Of a stretch of DNA of 46,544 nucleotides, positions 28,926 through 37,828 are shown piece by piece. Position 1 is the stretch's first letter; each line of letters opens with the position of its first letter. The DNA lies in the IMG/VR virus record IMGVR_UViG_3300020034_000029, positions 1 through 46,544 of that record; one strand, 5' to 3'. The notes below the pieces were generated by a model that saw only the letters and a list, made by a program, of their open reading frames with translations, had not been told where the DNA came from and did no database searches. The stretch comes from a virus. The translations under genes and the position numbers were made by a program.

Positions 28926-29314
28926 TTAGATGGTTCCTCCGTTTTGATGTCTTCCTTACGTTCCCCGCCAATAACAGGAAGATTGATCTTCCTCATGTCG
29001 CCAGTCTGGGGGGTACCTTTAACCGTTGCTACGCCGTGATGTTGGATGATTGCCCAAACCGCTACGAACCCGGCCACGAGCGCCGCGCCACCCCATATCT
29101 GCAAGGTCGCCATCTCGATAACAATCAATGATCCGGTAGGCTGAACCCCGGACCAGATACCCTTGAAGTCTGGGTAATAGGTAATACCCATCTTTTCCAT
29201 CAGCTGTTGATGCGCAAGGATGAACGCTACGGCAGAAGCCATAAGACTGGCCACTACTTTTGGGCCTACGTTTTTGAATAAAACTTCAACGAGCCACGTC
29301 TTTATTGCTTCCAT
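28922..29314 (-). CDS. Holin-like membrane protein with two spans
   Basis: 130 residues from ATG 29314, chosen over an in-frame GTG at 29320 because GAGG lies 5 nt from the ATG but abuts the GTG. Two hydrophobic helices: VVASLMASAVAFILA and GGAALVAGFVAVWAII, with a charged C-terminal tail. It sits near the endolysin in the late operon. Holin assignment is from size, topology and context only. Confidence 0.55.
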   Translation of the reverse strand: MEAIKTWLVEVLFKNVGPKVVASLMASAVAFILAHQQLMEKMGITYYPDFKGIWSGVQPTGSLIVIEMATLQIWGGAALVAGFVAVWAIIQHHGVATVKGTPQTGDMRKINLPVIGGERKEDIKTEEPSK

Positions 29315-29377
29315 GGTCACCTCTATCGGGGTGCCGCCACCACGAGCCGGACACCCATTTATTTAATTCGGAATCAT

Positions 29378-29719
29378 TTACGGATTGGCAGGGGGAACGG
29401 AAGCGTCGATCGCCGCCTGGACAGCCGCGTTATCCGAGCTTAACTTCGTCGAAGCCGCTTTCAGTGCATCAACTTCCACTTGGAAGTCAGTGTTTCCCGC
29501 AGCCTCTAAAGCCGCCAACAGGGCATTGATTGCTTCAACGACTTTCACGTCTTGCGCCACGTCTGCATCAATCGCGGTTTGGATTTCTGCCAAGGCATCA
29601 TTGAGTTCTTGTCGGGTTGCCATGATTATCTCCTCTATGTGTTTTAGTTTTTTATTTTGAAGCATGAGCTGCCTCAAAATCTGTGCGAATAGTCTAATAA
29701 GTTCTCTGAATTCTCGCAT
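29378..29719 (-). CDS. Coiled-coil protein with two plausible starts
   Basis: 113 residues from ATG 29719 (AGGAG upstream) or 80 residues from ATG 29623 (GAGGAG upstream). The short form is a coiled coil, ATRQELNDALAEIQTAIDAD then DVKVVEAINALLAALEAAG; the long form adds a basic amphipathic helix (REFRELIRLFAQILRQLMLQ). The same coiled-coil motif follows the signal peptide of the cohesin-like protein encoded just upstream. Similar stand-alone coiled-coil proteins accompany fibre genes in other phages; function unknown. Confidence 0.65.
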   Translation of the reverse strand: MREFRELIRLFAQILRQLMLQNKKLKHIEEIIMATRQELNDALAEIQTAIDADVAQDVKVVEAINALLAALEAAGNTDFQVEVDALKAASTKLSSDNAAVQAAIDASVPPANP

Positions 29720-29729
29720 TTGAGTTCTC

Positions 29730-30374
29730 CTACCGTACCGTAATGTAGCCGTTTTTAGAGGCCAAAGGAACAACTTGTCCGACTGGATCTGAGCCCGAGA
29801 TATTGATTATAGAAATGTCTTTCTTTCCAGATACATTACCAGCAATCGAAACGCGAATAATAGCTACGGGCCCAGACGGGATTTCTGTCTGGTTAATTCC
29901 GAAGATGATAATCCTATAAGCACCGCCTTGGATAATGTTCCCTTGTGCGGATTTGTTGGCAGCCTGGGCAGCGATACCAGGAGTTACGCTGAGCGGTGTA
30001 ATACCAGCTGGCAAGATAGCATCAAACTGAACTGACGAAACCGGACGTGTTCCAGATTTAATATACACCGGGAGGTTGATGCTCGTCCCCTTCGTGCCAT
30101 TAACAATCCCCATCGTCAAAGATTGCGGAGGCGCCGTGACCACGCTTAGCGCATTAATAACTTCTACGCCTTGGAGAAGATCAGCATTGGCGGCAATCTC
30201 TAGATTCGCAATAGCCGCGGCGAGCTCTTGGCGTGTCGCCGCTTCGGCGCGTATGCTGAAACCAAACGAGAGGAGCGCGGCGATAATGAACGTAGATACG
30301 ATAGAATTTACGCTGATTATGCTTTGCATAAGGTACTTGCTGGTACTTCTCTCCGCAATAACATCGATCACCAT
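29730..30374 (-). CDS. Secreted cohesin-like protein with coiled-coil N-terminus
   Basis: 214 residues from ATG 30374 (AGGGG upstream). The signal peptide ends FSIRAEA|AT. Then ATRQELAAAIANLEIAANAD matches the neighbouring coiled-coil protein. A cohesin-type beta-sandwich follows: TKGTSINLPVYIKSGTRPVS then SVQFDAILPAGITPLSV and a C-terminal ASKNGYITV strand. Cohesin-like domains mediate protein-protein binding on cell surfaces. It may assemble with the coiled-coil protein or the GH-like protein. Confidence 0.65.
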   Translation of the reverse strand: MVIDVIAERSTSKYLMQSIISVNSIVSTFIIAALLSFGFSIRAEAATRQELAAAIANLEIAANADLLQGVEVINALSVVTAPPQSLTMGIVNGTKGTSINLPVYIKSGTRPVSSVQFDAILPAGITPLSVTPGIAAQAANKSAQGNIIQGGAYRIIIFGINQTEIPSGPVAIIRVSIAGNVSGKKDISIINISGSDPVGQVVPLASKNGYITVR

Positions 30375-30425
30375 AAGCACACCCCTGTATAAAAACATGG
30401 AAGTCATCGAAACAGTCTATTAAAC

Positions 30426-30770
30426 TTAACTTGATATTCCTGTCCACATTACTTCCTGAGGCTTTGTCCCGTCTACGTCTACGTGAACATGCAGCGTACC
30501 GATTTCAATTCTTTTGAATCCAGCAAGCAACATCGCGTTAACCATCTTAAACCGTGCAGCGCTATCCTGGCATCGAATATCAACAGCCAATCCTTTTAGG
30601 TGGGCGCTATCGGGTACGCCGCCAACCGCATTGTTTTCTTCTTCTGTTCGAACACCGCAAGTAATAGTAAACGGTACGCCAGCGCGACCGCGAGCCCAAT
30701 CCAATTTAGCGACCAGTTCTTGATCTAAACCTTTTACTTCTTCCAAGGTAAAGAACGTAGGTTTATTCAT
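30426..30770 (-). CDS. M15-family peptidase endolysin
   Basis: 114 residues from ATG 30770; a longer frame is unsupported. DSAHLKGLAVDI supplies zinc ligands His57 and Asp64, and LHVHVD supplies His96; Glu89 is a likely catalytic residue. This matches small phage L-alanyl-D-glutamate or D-Ala-D-Ala carboxypeptidase endolysins. There is no signal peptide, so release needs a holin. A GGGGGTCT site lies just before the ATG. Confidence 0.88.
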   Translation of the reverse strand: MNKPTFFTLEEVKGLDQELVAKLDWARGRAGVPFTITCGVRTEEENNAVGGVPDSAHLKGLAVDIRCQDSAARFKMVNAMLLAGFKRIEIGTLHVHVDVDGTKPQEVMWTGISS

Positions 30771-30796
30771 AGACCCCCAGAATTTACAAGACCACT

Positions 30797-30934
30797 CTAA
30801 GTAGATACCTCGTTCCAGCAATGACCGCAAAACTCGCAACAAAAACGAATTATTCTTGATCCCCATGGCTGCGATGTTACTTCATTGTGGCCGCACTTCT
30901 GACAGAGTTTATCAGTGGGTTGCTTATCGGCCAT
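30797..30934 (-). CDS. Zinc-ribbon microprotein in the lysis block
   Basis: 45 residues. LCQKCGHNEV and FCCEFCGHCW give two CxxCGH-type knuckles, which could form one zinc ribbon. The gene starts 2 nt after the stop of the holin-like gene and lies before the endolysin. Not reported by length-limited gene finding; function unknown. Confidence 0.5.
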   Translation of the reverse strand: MADKQPTDKLCQKCGHNEVTSQPWGSRIIRFCCEFCGHCWNEVST

Positions 30935-30936
30935 GG

Positions 30937-31176
30937 TCACCAGTCGTCAGATTTTATCTTTTTCTTCAAAACTTTCGTGAGCTGGTCTGTGCTTGTTTTT
31001 ACCGACACCATTACTTCTCTGAAATCATTCTGAGTCTGCCGATTCTTTTCGCCTTCGACGAAGTGCATGTACCCCAAATAGAGGCAAACGAGGACGGGGA
31101 AACCGACTTGTTTAAATGTGATTAGAAACCATCGCAAGGGAGCTGGCATGTCTGTTAGACGTTCTTCTTGGTGCAC
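30937..31176 (-). CDS. Small single-span membrane protein, holin-like
   Basis: 79 residues from GTG 31176 with AGGGG upstream. One transmembrane helix (QVGFPVLVCLYLGYMHFV, about 23-40) is followed by a charged coiled coil (NRQTQNDFREVMVSVKTSTD) ending in KKKIKSDDW. This layout resembles BhlA/UviB-type small holins; an inner-membrane spanin is an alternative, but no outer-membrane partner is found nearby. Confidence 0.55.
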   Translation of the reverse strand: MHQEERLTDMPAPLRWFLITFKQVGFPVLVCLYLGYMHFVEGEKNRQTQNDFREVMVSVKTSTDQLTKVLKKKIKSDDW

Positions 31177-31187
31177 AAGTGACCCCT

Positions 31188-34082
31188 TTATCTGTGTCGA
31201 GAAATTATTTTATACAGTCTTTCTCTTGCTAATTCCCATACGTTAGGATCGGAAGACCAGCTCTTAGACGTGTACTGATACGAACAATCACTTTCTAGAA
31301 AACAGCCGTATTCCCACAACACTTTCGGGATGATCTCTTGAACGATGGCGTTAACCTGTTTAGGGTCGTACTGTGAAGCCATGGTCAGCGCGTTAAAATC
31401 GTTGATCCCGCGCCGCCACATCATCAAACGCCAAGAAGGAATGGGTGCGTCAATGCCGTAACTATCAGCGGTATTAATCGTATTGGTTCCAGGATAAATG
31501 AGAACCCCGTCTCCGTTTTGATATTGGAAACTTGTTCTTCCGTTCACAGGGTCATTTGTCGTAGCCGTTGTTCCGAAGGTTCGAGCGTCATTAAAGAGGT
31601 CATTGTTCCGGCTGCCGTGGGCTGTATCAATCCAGAAGTTCGAGCGCCAGATAAAGTCTTTGTCGTACTTCATTTTGAACTGACCCCAGCTTCTAACGCG
31701 CCATGCAACACCATCGTCTTCTGTCACCATCGTTCCCCAGAATGGACGAACCCCGTTGTAGTGTGTCGTCCTGCGATTCGGGTTATTTGTGAAGTAGGCA
31801 TGGGCCGCGATTCGCTCAGCAGCAGGTCGCAAATTTAACGTTGTTGCAACATCTGTCAGTAATGGAGCTGATGAGATTACGACGTCTTCTCGGGCAGTAA
31901 TAAACGTTGGGAGTCTATTGCCCGGAGGGTTGCAGCTGGCGATGTATTGAGTCCATCGCTGAACATTCCCGGCGATAATCGCGTTGCTAGGTTCGTCTGT
32001 GAGGTAGAGCCAGTGCTCGATATCCGGCGCATTAACCTCGAACCACTGTTGCCAAATGTTGGCGTTTAAACAGAAGGATTCTTGCGTATCCAACCAAGCA
32101 GAACTAGGCCAACCGCTTCTAACATATCCGGCATCTGGCGTATTAACCCCTGGAGCATTTGCGTACCCGCTTGTAGCACTATATAACGATCCATTGAGCG
32201 CAACTTTATATTCATTGCATGGCCCCTGAGTATAGATATCCGTTCCGCAACCACCGTTTAATCCGTTGTCTCCGATTGTGTGGATACCAAAGCGATGCAG
32301 GAATTGGCGATAGTGCAGATGGGTAACGACCTTCTCGTCTGTTAGATCGTTTGAGTTTTGGAACGTAGTCGCGGTCCCATGCGCGTAACGGTTTAAGTCG
32401 GAAGTCCCAAGAGAGGTGTACGGTTTGGCGTAGGGTTTATCTGGCATCGTGAAAGGGTAGACCGTAAGCTCGATCGGTACGGTAGTTGATAAGACAGGGC
32501 CTTCGTAGATATTAACTTGACCCGTATACACCCCAGCCGGAGCGTCTTTGGGGACATAGATATCAACCCAGATAGCCTGAGAGCTGGAAGCTGCTACTGT
32601 GAAGGTTGAGCCGGAAACAACTTCCCAAGGGATCAATATGTCTGGGTAATGTTTATCGTGATCTCTCCGCGTGGTCCAGTCCCCTGAACGAATCCCTTGG
32701 CCGTTTCCATTGACCGTATAAGTCGCCTGCATACGTTCAGGTAAGTGCTGCTCATCGTAATTGTCCCATTGGATTGTTGAAATCCCCTGAATAGGTAAGT
32801 ACCTGGCCATGTACATTTCTATAGGTCTGTTCCGCCAATCCCACATGGTAGCTGCGACCGCTGGTGTAGATGAAATGACGTAGCCATTAGGCCCAGTCAA
32901 GACCGGCCAACCGACACTGACCATCGTTGAATTAATAATGCTGCCGTTTTCCAGCATTATAACGAATCCATTAATTTCATTCTTCGCTTGGAAAGGTCGC
33001 GCTGTGGCGCCGTCCCAGATGCGCGTTCTGGTTATGGTCGTCGAGTTATCGATCCCATAGGTATCTTCTTGCGTGGGTTTATAGCCACCATCAGTGACCC
33101 ACCTAAACGTCACGTCGCCAGTAATCGTGAACCCGATGGTTCCCGTTCTCGCAGTATCAGGATTAACGATCTGAACGGTAGCGCTTCCGATAGTAGTGAA
33201 GTTCGCCGCGGGGACAACCGCCGTTAACTGAGTGCTATTTACGAAGGTCGTAACAAGATTAGATCCATTCCAAGTAACCGTAGCGCCAGCCACGAAATTG
33301 GTTCCTGTAATAGTGAGGGTTAAATCTGCTATCCCAATGGCTGCTGTTACTGGCGAGATGGTGGCTAACTCTGGCGCTCCAACAACCGTCTTTAGCGCAA
33401 TCATCGCCTGAGCGCCGCTTGTATTGTCCAATGTCCAGCTCATCGTTTTTACGCCGGCAACGCCACCCTGTTTAATAGAGGTCGCAACCCCGCGCGTACC
33501 CGCATAGATCGAACCGGTTAATATCTGGCCGGTTCCTGGAGAATACGGACCGGGGGCACCGTTTGTTCCTTCCCCTACGATATCTACGAGCATTGTCGAG
33601 GAAACAGATGTCGTAAACGAAAGGCTGGCTAACGTGCCGCTGAAGTGCGCTCCGCTGCTGATATCTATTGGATCGGTAAGGTTTACGTTTTCAAAAGTAA
33701 TCGCCGCGCATGGAACACTAGCCTCTGAGGCGCCGCCGGCAGGACCGCCAAAAAAGGCATCGACAGTATTTAGGCCGCTAGAGGGATTCGTGGACATCCA
33801 AATTTCTGTGAGGTTCAATCCGTTTTCATCATTGTAACGGTGGACGAATTGCATAAGAGAACCATTAACCGTAGCGCTTGCGATCGGAAGGCGCGTAGCA
33901 AGGTTTTCGTAGCATTCCATAATCAGGATGCGATTAAGACCCGTTCCTACAGTATGCGTGAATTGGTTATGTCCTGTATGAGCAGTATCAGTCCCACTAA
34001 TTGTCGAAGAATCGAAAACAACGCTTGCCTGTACAGTCGTACTGGCAGTAAGAATTCCTATAATTAGCAGCCATTTACGCAT
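31188..34082 (-). CDS. Secreted IPT/TIG plus GH123/DUF4091-like protein
   Basis: 964 residues. Signal peptide cut after VQA (residue 19). Residues about 20-235 form a beta-sandwich; 238-322 an IPT/TIG domain (ISPVTAAIGIADLTLTITGT, GATVTWNG); 490-545 a beta domain with IWVDIYVPKDAPAGVYTGQV, typical before DUF4091; 550-950 a GH123/DUF4091-like barrel with LYLTDEPSN (Asp-Glu at 696-697), NGDGVLIYPG and IPSWRLMMWRRGINDFNAL. GH123 enzymes act on N-acetylgalactosaminides through an adjacent Asp-Glu pair. It could degrade a host capsule or matrix; substrate and activity are unproven. Confidence 0.7.
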   Translation of the reverse strand: MRKWLLIIGILTASTTVQASVVFDSSTISGTDTAHTGHNQFTHTVGTGLNRILIMECYENLATRLPIASATVNGSLMQFVHRYNDENGLNLTEIWMSTNPSSGLNTVDAFFGGPAGGASEASVPCAAITFENVNLTDPIDISSGAHFSGTLASLSFTTSVSSTMLVDIVGEGTNGAPGPYSPGTGQILTGSIYAGTRGVATSIKQGGVAGVKTMSWTLDNTSGAQAMIALKTVVGAPELATISPVTAAIGIADLTLTITGTNFVAGATVTWNGSNLVTTFVNSTQLTAVVPAANFTTIGSATVQIVNPDTARTGTIGFTITGDVTFRWVTDGGYKPTQEDTYGIDNSTTITRTRIWDGATARPFQAKNEINGFVIMLENGSIINSTMVSVGWPVLTGPNGYVISSTPAVAATMWDWRNRPIEMYMARYLPIQGISTIQWDNYDEQHLPERMQATYTVNGNGQGIRSGDWTTRRDHDKHYPDILIPWEVVSGSTFTVAASSSQAIWVDIYVPKDAPAGVYTGQVNIYEGPVLSTTVPIELTVYPFTMPDKPYAKPYTSLGTSDLNRYAHGTATTFQNSNDLTDEKVVTHLHYRQFLHRFGIHTIGDNGLNGGCGTDIYTQGPCNEYKVALNGSLYSATSGYANAPGVNTPDAGYVRSGWPSSAWLDTQESFCLNANIWQQWFEVNAPDIEHWLYLTDEPSNAIIAGNVQRWTQYIASCNPPGNRLPTFITAREDVVISSAPLLTDVATTLNLRPAAERIAAHAYFTNNPNRRTTHYNGVRPFWGTMVTEDDGVAWRVRSWGQFKMKYDKDFIWRSNFWIDTAHGSRNNDLFNDARTFGTTATTNDPVNGRTSFQYQNGDGVLIYPGTNTINTADSYGIDAPIPSWRLMMWRRGINDFNALTMASQYDPKQVNAIVQEIIPKVLWEYGCFLESDCSYQYTSKSWSSDPNVWELARERLYKIISRHR

Positions 34083-34084
34083 AG

Positions 34085-34966
34085 TTATTCACTTGTTTTC
34101 CCACCAGAAACCATCACGTAGACATTGAACCCCTTAGATAATGTAACACCAAACGTATAAGGATCTGGTAATGCCATCGTCGTTCCAGTCCTCCTAGAGC
34201 ACAGCAGGAATTGAGTCAGTGCGTTTGATCCAGAAATAGCCGTATTTACATTACTGATCTGAATCCCGGTGTAATAATATCCAGGAGCTAGATTGTAGGC
34301 AGTAGTCAATCCAGCAGTTTGAAGTCCGACAGCAGCTGTTCCGGTTGATACGGAAGTAAGTAATTTACCCAACGAATCATAAATCCCAAAATTCGCTATT
34401 GCATTAGCACCGCCAGTCGTTCCAACGGCGTATCTAAATCCAGTAACAGCTACAGGAACTGGGGTATAGAATGGGCAGACATCTGTGTCGCTTGAAGCCG
34501 AAACAACGATGCCTGTCGTTTGGGCAGAGCCCACTTGTGCGGATAGATAGGGTGGCGTGAGTTGCAATCCCTGTCCCCATGGAATCCAATGCCCAGCACC
34601 ATCGGAAACAATAGCATCTGTTTGCATGTAGGCGTTAAGAACAACAGTTCCAGTCCCGCCTATAACATCAGTTCCGACAGCATTAATTGTTATTGCTCCA
34701 GTCGTCTGATCCACCTTACTGATGGTGAGAATTTGTCCATTACTGGAGGCAGTAGGAGGCAACGTTATCGTAAAACCAGCAGCCGTTGCCGAAGCTAAAA
34801 CAACTGAATTTGTAGGACCAAGCGTTGCGTTTCCAGTAATGGTCGCAGTATTAAATGTACCGCCACCGCCAGAACCACTAAGCGATCCGATGGTTGCATC
34901 GATCAATTGCGCCGATGCGACAACGGGCGAGATTAAAAATAGAACTGCTAATAAAAACTTCTTCAT
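34085..34966 (-). CDS. Secreted tail-fibre-like protein
   Basis: 293 residues from ATG 34966 with AGGAGG upstream; a longer frame would overlap the upstream gene. Signal peptide MKKFLLAVLFLISPVVASA. The mature part has fibre-like repeats: FNTATITGNATLGPTNSVVL, GFTITLPPTASSNGQILTIS and AIVSDGAGHWIPWG, a motif common in receptor-binding proteins. The C-terminal 150 residues are beta-rich. A fibre with a signal peptide is unusual, because virion fibres normally fold in the cytoplasm. Confidence 0.65.
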   Translation of the reverse strand: MKKFLLAVLFLISPVVASAQLIDATIGSLSGSGGGGTFNTATITGNATLGPTNSVVLASATAAGFTITLPPTASSNGQILTISKVDQTTGAITINAVGTDVIGGTGTVVLNAYMQTDAIVSDGAGHWIPWGQGLQLTPPYLSAQVGSAQTTGIVVSASSDTDVCPFYTPVPVAVTGFRYAVGTTGGANAIANFGIYDSLGKLLTSVSTGTAAVGLQTAGLTTAYNLAPGYYYTGIQISNVNTAISGSNALTQFLLCSRRTGTTMALPDPYTFGVTLSKGFNVYVMVSGGKTSE

Positions 34967-34979
34967 CGAAATCCTCCTA

Positions 34980-37346
34980 TTAATTGCAATACCAGACTCC
35001 ATTGATTCGTTTCGCAAAAGCCCCTGTCCCAGACCCAACGCAAATGCAAGAACTTAAAACATTCGCTGTGCATGTTGCTGGTGTAGTTACAGCACAATCT
35101 GAGCAATACTGCGTAGATCCATTAGGCGCAGCAGCACCCAGCGTTGTAAACGTAACAGAATTTAGGGTCGTAGTGGATGTCTGGATACCAGCTGTAAATG
35201 TCATCGACGAGGTAAATGTGTTATCCCAAATCGGTGCGCTTGAGGTTCCTTTAAACATCAGCGGATATGTTGCAACACCACCTGTCGTAAATTCCCAATT
35301 TCGGTTACCAGAATCCGTAGCCTGATACAGAACTTGGCCACCATTGGCAAAGGTGCTAGGAAGCATGAAGTTCCACGATGCGGCTGGATTAAGAGGGCCC
35401 TTTAATCCAACTTCGCGATTATTGAGAGTGACCCAAACAAGAGGAAGCGTGGTTGAAGATGCGACGTAGCCGGCGCCGGCTTCGCAACCGGTGCTATCAA
35501 ACGGCTGCATCCGAAGACCGCCGCCTTTAAACATAGGCTCGGCGAAGAACATATTGTCAAATCCAGTGTTGTTCCAGCATCGGCTAGATCCCATTTGCAT
35601 CCGGGAGGATTGGTAGGCCATAGCAAAGGGCTCCCATTTCCCCCAGCCCGGGCCTTCGGTGCTGGTCGTCGATTTATTAACGATTTCAAAATTTGGAGCG
35701 TAGGAGTCTATCCGTATATTCCCGGCAGAATTGTGATCATCTGCATGAATCCATAGTTGGGGATCATTGTGCTGCGAAGCCACTTGCCAAAGTTCAAGAA
35801 TTCCAGCACCTAATTGAGCGTCCGTATTGCTAGATACGAGGACTAGATTTGGTTTAACAGTTCCATCTAAAACAGTAATGTTTACAGCGCCACCCGTAAG
35901 ACTTTGGATGGACCCTGGACTACCATTGTCAGTTACGAAGATTGAATTGGCTGTACCAGTTGATGTAATGGACAGCGCTTTAGTTGCAGATGTCAAAGTC
36001 TGATTAATGACCATCGTGCTAGCCGTGATTCCATAATTGGCGGTCACTGTCATGGTAGCGATATGGTCCCCCAGGTCATCGCCACCGCCACCACCTGCAA
36101 CCGTGATCGAGCCATTCCCGTTAGTGATCGTGATACCAGCACCCGCTGTTAAGGTTGCCGGAGTCAACCCGCCCGTAGAAGAATTTCCAATCAATAACTG
36201 CCCATCGGTATAGATTGTTTGACCTGTCCCACCATTTGCGACAGGCAAAGTCCCTGAAACATCAGCCGTATTTAACCTGACGGCGCGAACGTTTAACGCG
36301 CCCGTAGAGTCAATGTAAGCTGGTATGTTTGCAGCTAATCCGCGTACCGTTAAAGTCGAAACAGTTAGATCCGGTTTCACTGACATCTGAACTGTAGCGC
36401 CTGAAAGGAATGTCCCGGTCAGCGTCATAGTATCCAGAACCACGATTGCCGTTGGACTAGATATAGTCGCGCCATTCGAGGAAACGAAGGCTAAGGGAGA
36501 ACTTCCGCTTCCCGAGATCGTATTAAACGTAAGGTTTCCAGCACCGTCCGTTGTCATTGACTGTCCAGCAGATCCGTCTCTTGGCGGAAGTTTCCACAGG
36601 ATACTTTGTAGAACAGTCGTGGCGGGAGCAAACCCTGAATACGTAATTCCACCATCTGCCGATGATCCAGCAACAGCAAATCTGTTACGCACCAGAACAT
36701 CGACACTGGCACCGAACGGATTGCCTATCTGACTTCCAAGACTTATACCACCGCCATTGGCTGTTATTGCCAAAGAATTAATAGCAGGGGCGTAGGGATT
36801 GTAAATTGTGGCACCCGATCCTCCTAGGCCATTAAGAAAAACTAATTGCTTTCCATTTACGACATCAACTTCATTCGCAAAAGTATTTTTCCCCGTATAA
36901 GTTTGCGTCGAGTTTAGGAGTGCAACGTTTGTATTTCCCTGGAGAGTTACGCTTGAGGGATTAAGGGTGACCGTAATAGAGGAGGCGATTATAGATCCTT
37001 GGAACTGAGGGGATGGGAAACCAATCGTTACGGTGGGGCTACTTCTAGCTGCCCCAGCAAGAACCTCAAGACTCGATGAACCGCCACCCCCGCCACCACC
37101 GGTTCCGCAGCCCGATCCAGTAGTCGTTAATAGACCACCAGGGCCAGTCTGTACGCATTCCCCGGAAGCTAGACCGGTATCGGTAAACCGGCCAACCGTT
37201 CCTGATTGCGTACTAAAACCACCCTGCTGAACTGCTCCGGTTGTTATTTGAACGTATGAAATTATTGGGAAAGCTGCCTCGACTTTTGAGCCGAAGCATG
37301 AAACGACGAACAGCCCTATCCCAACAATCAGACGTTTAATTTTCAT
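34980..37346 (-). CDS. Large secreted tail-fibre-like adhesin
   Basis: 788 residues. The signal peptide ends KVEA|AF; a lipobox-like V-V-S-C17 is an alternative. A Gly-rich linker lies near residues 80-95. VANGGTGQTIYTDGQLLIGN and AGAGITITNGNGSITVAGGG are classic phage fibre stalk repeats. The C-terminus is Cys-rich (QYCSDCAVTTPATC, SSCICVG), suggesting disulfides formed in an oxidising compartment. That agrees with real export. Probably an adhesin or receptor-binding protein, possibly acting outside the virion. Confidence 0.68.
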   Translation of the reverse strand: MKIKRLIVGIGLFVVSCFGSKVEAAFPIISYVQITTGAVQQGGFSTQSGTVGRFTDTGLASGECVQTGPGGLLTTTGSGCGTGGGGGGGSSSLEVLAGAARSSPTVTIGFPSPQFQGSIIASSITVTLNPSSVTLQGNTNVALLNSTQTYTGKNTFANEVDVVNGKQLVFLNGLGGSGATIYNPYAPAINSLAITANGGGISLGSQIGNPFGASVDVLVRNRFAVAGSSADGGITYSGFAPATTVLQSILWKLPPRDGSAGQSMTTDGAGNLTFNTISGSGSSPLAFVSSNGATISSPTAIVVLDTMTLTGTFLSGATVQMSVKPDLTVSTLTVRGLAANIPAYIDSTGALNVRAVRLNTADVSGTLPVANGGTGQTIYTDGQLLIGNSSTGGLTPATLTAGAGITITNGNGSITVAGGGGGDDLGDHIATMTVTANYGITASTMVINQTLTSATKALSITSTGTANSIFVTDNGSPGSIQSLTGGAVNITVLDGTVKPNLVLVSSNTDAQLGAGILELWQVASQHNDPQLWIHADDHNSAGNIRIDSYAPNFEIVNKSTTSTEGPGWGKWEPFAMAYQSSRMQMGSSRCWNNTGFDNMFFAEPMFKGGGLRMQPFDSTGCEAGAGYVASSTTLPLVWVTLNNREVGLKGPLNPAASWNFMLPSTFANGGQVLYQATDSGNRNWEFTTGGVATYPLMFKGTSSAPIWDNTFTSSMTFTAGIQTSTTTLNSVTFTTLGAAAPNGSTQYCSDCAVTTPATCTANVLSSCICVGSGTGAFAKRINGVWYCN

Positions 37347-37804
37347 TAATACAGTTGAGTAACAGCCGCCTTGGTAGAAGCTGCCCCGTCAGATGAGCAC
37401 CAGAACTTAACAGGCAGAACAACCGTCGTAGCGCCTGTCGAAGTCGAATAGCTCGTCTGGTAGAAGGTATCCATGGTTGAAACGATCCATGAATTACCTG
37501 GAGCGATTTTTCGTCCATTGTTTGTGGATGGGTTTGTGCTAACAGGAACACACCACAGATTCGCCGCCGTATCGATATTTTGGATTTCAATACCAACGCG
37601 ACTGGTTAATTGTGGATTGTCCATCTGGGTAGCGCCGGGGCCGGCGCCTGCCGAAGATGTGCTCACTGTGACAATGGCCAGCGTAATAGAACTGACCGCC
37701 GCCTGATACGTAAACATCGGTGCAATCCCGGCAGCAGCCAGACCCTTTGACGGTAGAAAGAGGGCAAAGACCGCAAAGAGTCCGGCTGTAATTAATTTCT
37801 TCAT
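37346..37804 (-). CDS. Secreted beta-rich protein
   Basis: 152 residues. Signal peptide MKKLITAGLFAVFALFLPSK then GLA|AA. The mature part is beta-rich, with SRVGIEIQNIDTAANLWCVP, APGNSWIVSTMDTFYQTSYS and two Cys. This resembles small phage decoration or fibre-associated proteins that hold IEIQN-type strands. The stop overlaps the next start by one base. Exact role unknown. Confidence 0.6.
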   Translation of the reverse strand: MKKLITAGLFAVFALFLPSKGLAAAGIAPMFTYQAAVSSITLAIVTVSTSSAGAGPGATQMDNPQLTSRVGIEIQNIDTAANLWCVPVSTNPSTNNGRKIAPGNSWIVSTMDTFYQTSYSTSTGATTVVLPVKFWCSSDGAASTKAAVTQLY

Positions 37805-37828
37805 TTCATTTCACCTCAGACCAAATGC

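Noticed and set aside
29321-29377. GGGTG...CACCC stem between the coiled-coil and holin-like genes
   Set aside because: Imperfect stem with a bulge and no T run; could be chance.
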